Source: Pigmentiphaga litoralis (GTDB lineage: Bacteria; Pseudomonadota; Gammaproteobacteria; Burkholderiales; Burkholderiaceae_B). From it: 64,000 nt of DNA. This document shows, piece after piece, positions 63,166 to 64,000 of this stretch (the stretch's first letter is position 1; each line of letters begins with the position of its first letter). The stretch covers positions 3,951,771-4,015,770 of the forward strand of contig NZ_BMXQ01000001.1 in assembly GCF_014651835.1 (NCBI RefSeq), given 5' to 3'. A model generated the notes under the pieces. That model made no database searches and had not been told where the DNA came from. It worked only from the letters and a program-made list of their open reading frames with translations. The position numbers were made by a program, and so were the translations under genes.

Positions 63166-63422
63166 GGTGGCGTTCCTGAGGGGCACGACGGTCGGGAGCC
63201 GCCGTGACAAGACGGTGAATACATACAAACCTGCAGAAGCCGCCATCACGCCGCGCGCTTCCTGTCGCTGAAAAGCATACCTGCATTCCTGCGGTCTTCG
63301 TGCAGGCAGGATGCCTTTGTCCGGGTCCTGCTCAGGGGGCCGGATGGAAAGTGGGTATGATTTCGGGGTTACACCGGGTGGGGCGCGCAAGGCGCCGGCC
63401 CGCGTTGACCCTGGAGAATTTC

Positions 63423-64000
63423 ATGCGGTGGTTCCGGCGCATCGCGATCGGCGCAGTGGCGGTAGCGGTGCTCGTGACGATAGGCGTTATTGCGCTGCTG
63501 ATCCTGGTCGACCCGGACAGCTATCGCAAGCCCGTGGCCGACACCATCAAGCAGCGCTACGGCCGCACCCTGCGCATCGACGGGGACCTGAAGCTGGCGC
63601 TGTTCCCGCGGCTGGGTGTCCATGTCGAAAAACTGTCCTTGTCCGAGCCGCATTCCACCCAGACGTTTGCCGTCATCGATTCCGCCCGGGTGTCGGTCGC
63701 CCTGTGGCCGCTGCTGTCGCGCCGCATCGTCCTGGATCACGTCCGGGTCAGCGGCCTGAAGGCCAATATCGTCCGCAATCGCAACGGCAAGTTCAATTTT
63801 GACGACCTGATCGCCACCGCGCAGAACAACGACCTGCAGACCGCGCCGGTGCCGATGCGCGAAGCCACGGCAGGCGCGATCGCGGCCGAGGGTACGTCAG
63901 TGCAGCTGGGCGTGACCGGCATGGACTTTACGGGGGGCGAACTGGCCTACCGTGATTTCGCCACCGGGACGTCGCTGCGCTTCGAGCGGGTAGCGGCCAC
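63423..64000 (+). CDS. AsmA-family protein (N-terminal part, runs off the window)
   Basis: The first 192 residues are visible: one N-terminal membrane helix (IAIGAVAVAVLVTIGVIALLILVD), then DPDSYRKPVADTIKQRYGRTLRIDGDLKLALFPRLGVHVEKLSLSEP and a NGKFNFDDLI segment, all diagnostic of AsmA. The family has a bridge-like lipid-transfer fold at the inner membrane with a long periplasmic domain. The start is ATG 63423 behind GGAG. The gene continues past 64000. Confidence 0.9.
   Translation, partial: MRWFRRIAIGAVAVAVLVTIGVIALLILVDPDSYRKPVADTIKQRYGRTLRIDGDLKLALFPRLGVHVEKLSLSEPHSTQTFAVIDSARVSVALWPLLSRRIVLDHVRVSGLKANIVRNRNGKFNFDDLIATAQNNDLQTAPVPMREATAGAIAAEGTSVQLGVTGMDFTGGELAYRDFATGTSLRFERVAA

Overview
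The window is a high-GC (about 65%) chromosomal segment from a betaproteobacterium. The best fit is Burkholderiales, family Alcaligenaceae (Bordetella / Achromobacter / Pigmentiphaga type). Evidence for this is the metXW pair, the TPR-lolB-ispE-tRNA-Gln-prs-rplY-pth-ychF housekeeping run, mreBCD-mrdA-rodA next to gatCAB, and six Bug/TctC-type periplasmic tricarboxylate receptors with no TctA/TctB membrane partners nearby. I saw no prophage, insertion sequence, rRNA operon or CRISPR array.

Layout. 1-778: end of metX, then metW. 806-10206: an eight-gene minus-strand aromatic-acid operon (flavin hydroxylase, class II aldolase-type decarboxylase, two Bug receptors, a 4,5-dihydroxyphthalate-decarboxylase-like protein, gentisate dioxygenase, FAH-family hydrolase, third Bug) with a divergent LysR regulator. 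10329-11672: a lone alginate-lyase-like lipoprotein between two similar hairpins. 11805-14024: TRIC channel, AmpG-like permease and a small unknown protein. 14111-20612: a divergent pyrimidine cluster (XRE regulator and PyrE paralog on minus; MFS transporter, PyrK, class 1B PyrD and N-carbamoyl-amino-acid amidohydrolase on plus). I read this as an orotate uptake and degradation system, and it is the most interesting locus here. 20706-21346: a higBA toxin-antitoxin locus whose toxin is frameshifted, under two identical operators. 21586-23378: xthA and the ordinary pyrE.

23514-26363: Bug plus RraA-family aldolase under a divergent IclR regulator with a perfect palindrome. 26375-30391: histidine phosphatase and gatBAC. 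30602-36282: the rod-shape operon mreB-mreC-mreD-mrdA-rodA. 36385-38527: a LigJ-like 4-oxalomesaconate hydratase and divergent LysR. 38599-40555: mutY and mutM. 40963-50262: TPR protein, lolB, ispE, tRNA-Gln, prs, rplY, pth, CPBP protease-like protein, an SDR without the usual catalytic residues, and ychF. 50483-56341: LysR divergent from Bug, Ldh-type dehydrogenase, Bug, metallo-beta-lactamase hydrolase and a signal-less solute-binding-fold protein. 56375-64000: chemoreceptor, flavin monooxygenase with MarR regulator, DUF72, EamA permease, pirin and the start of an AsmA-family gene.

Two themes run through the window. One is catabolic acquisition: several separate LysR/IclR/MarR-controlled modules that pair an orphan Bug receptor with ring-modifying or aldolase-type enzymes. 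The other is short tandem duplication (12-15 nt units) at gene edges. In two unrelated genes, mutY and the chemoreceptor, a 15-nt unit duplicates the last codons together with the stop codon.
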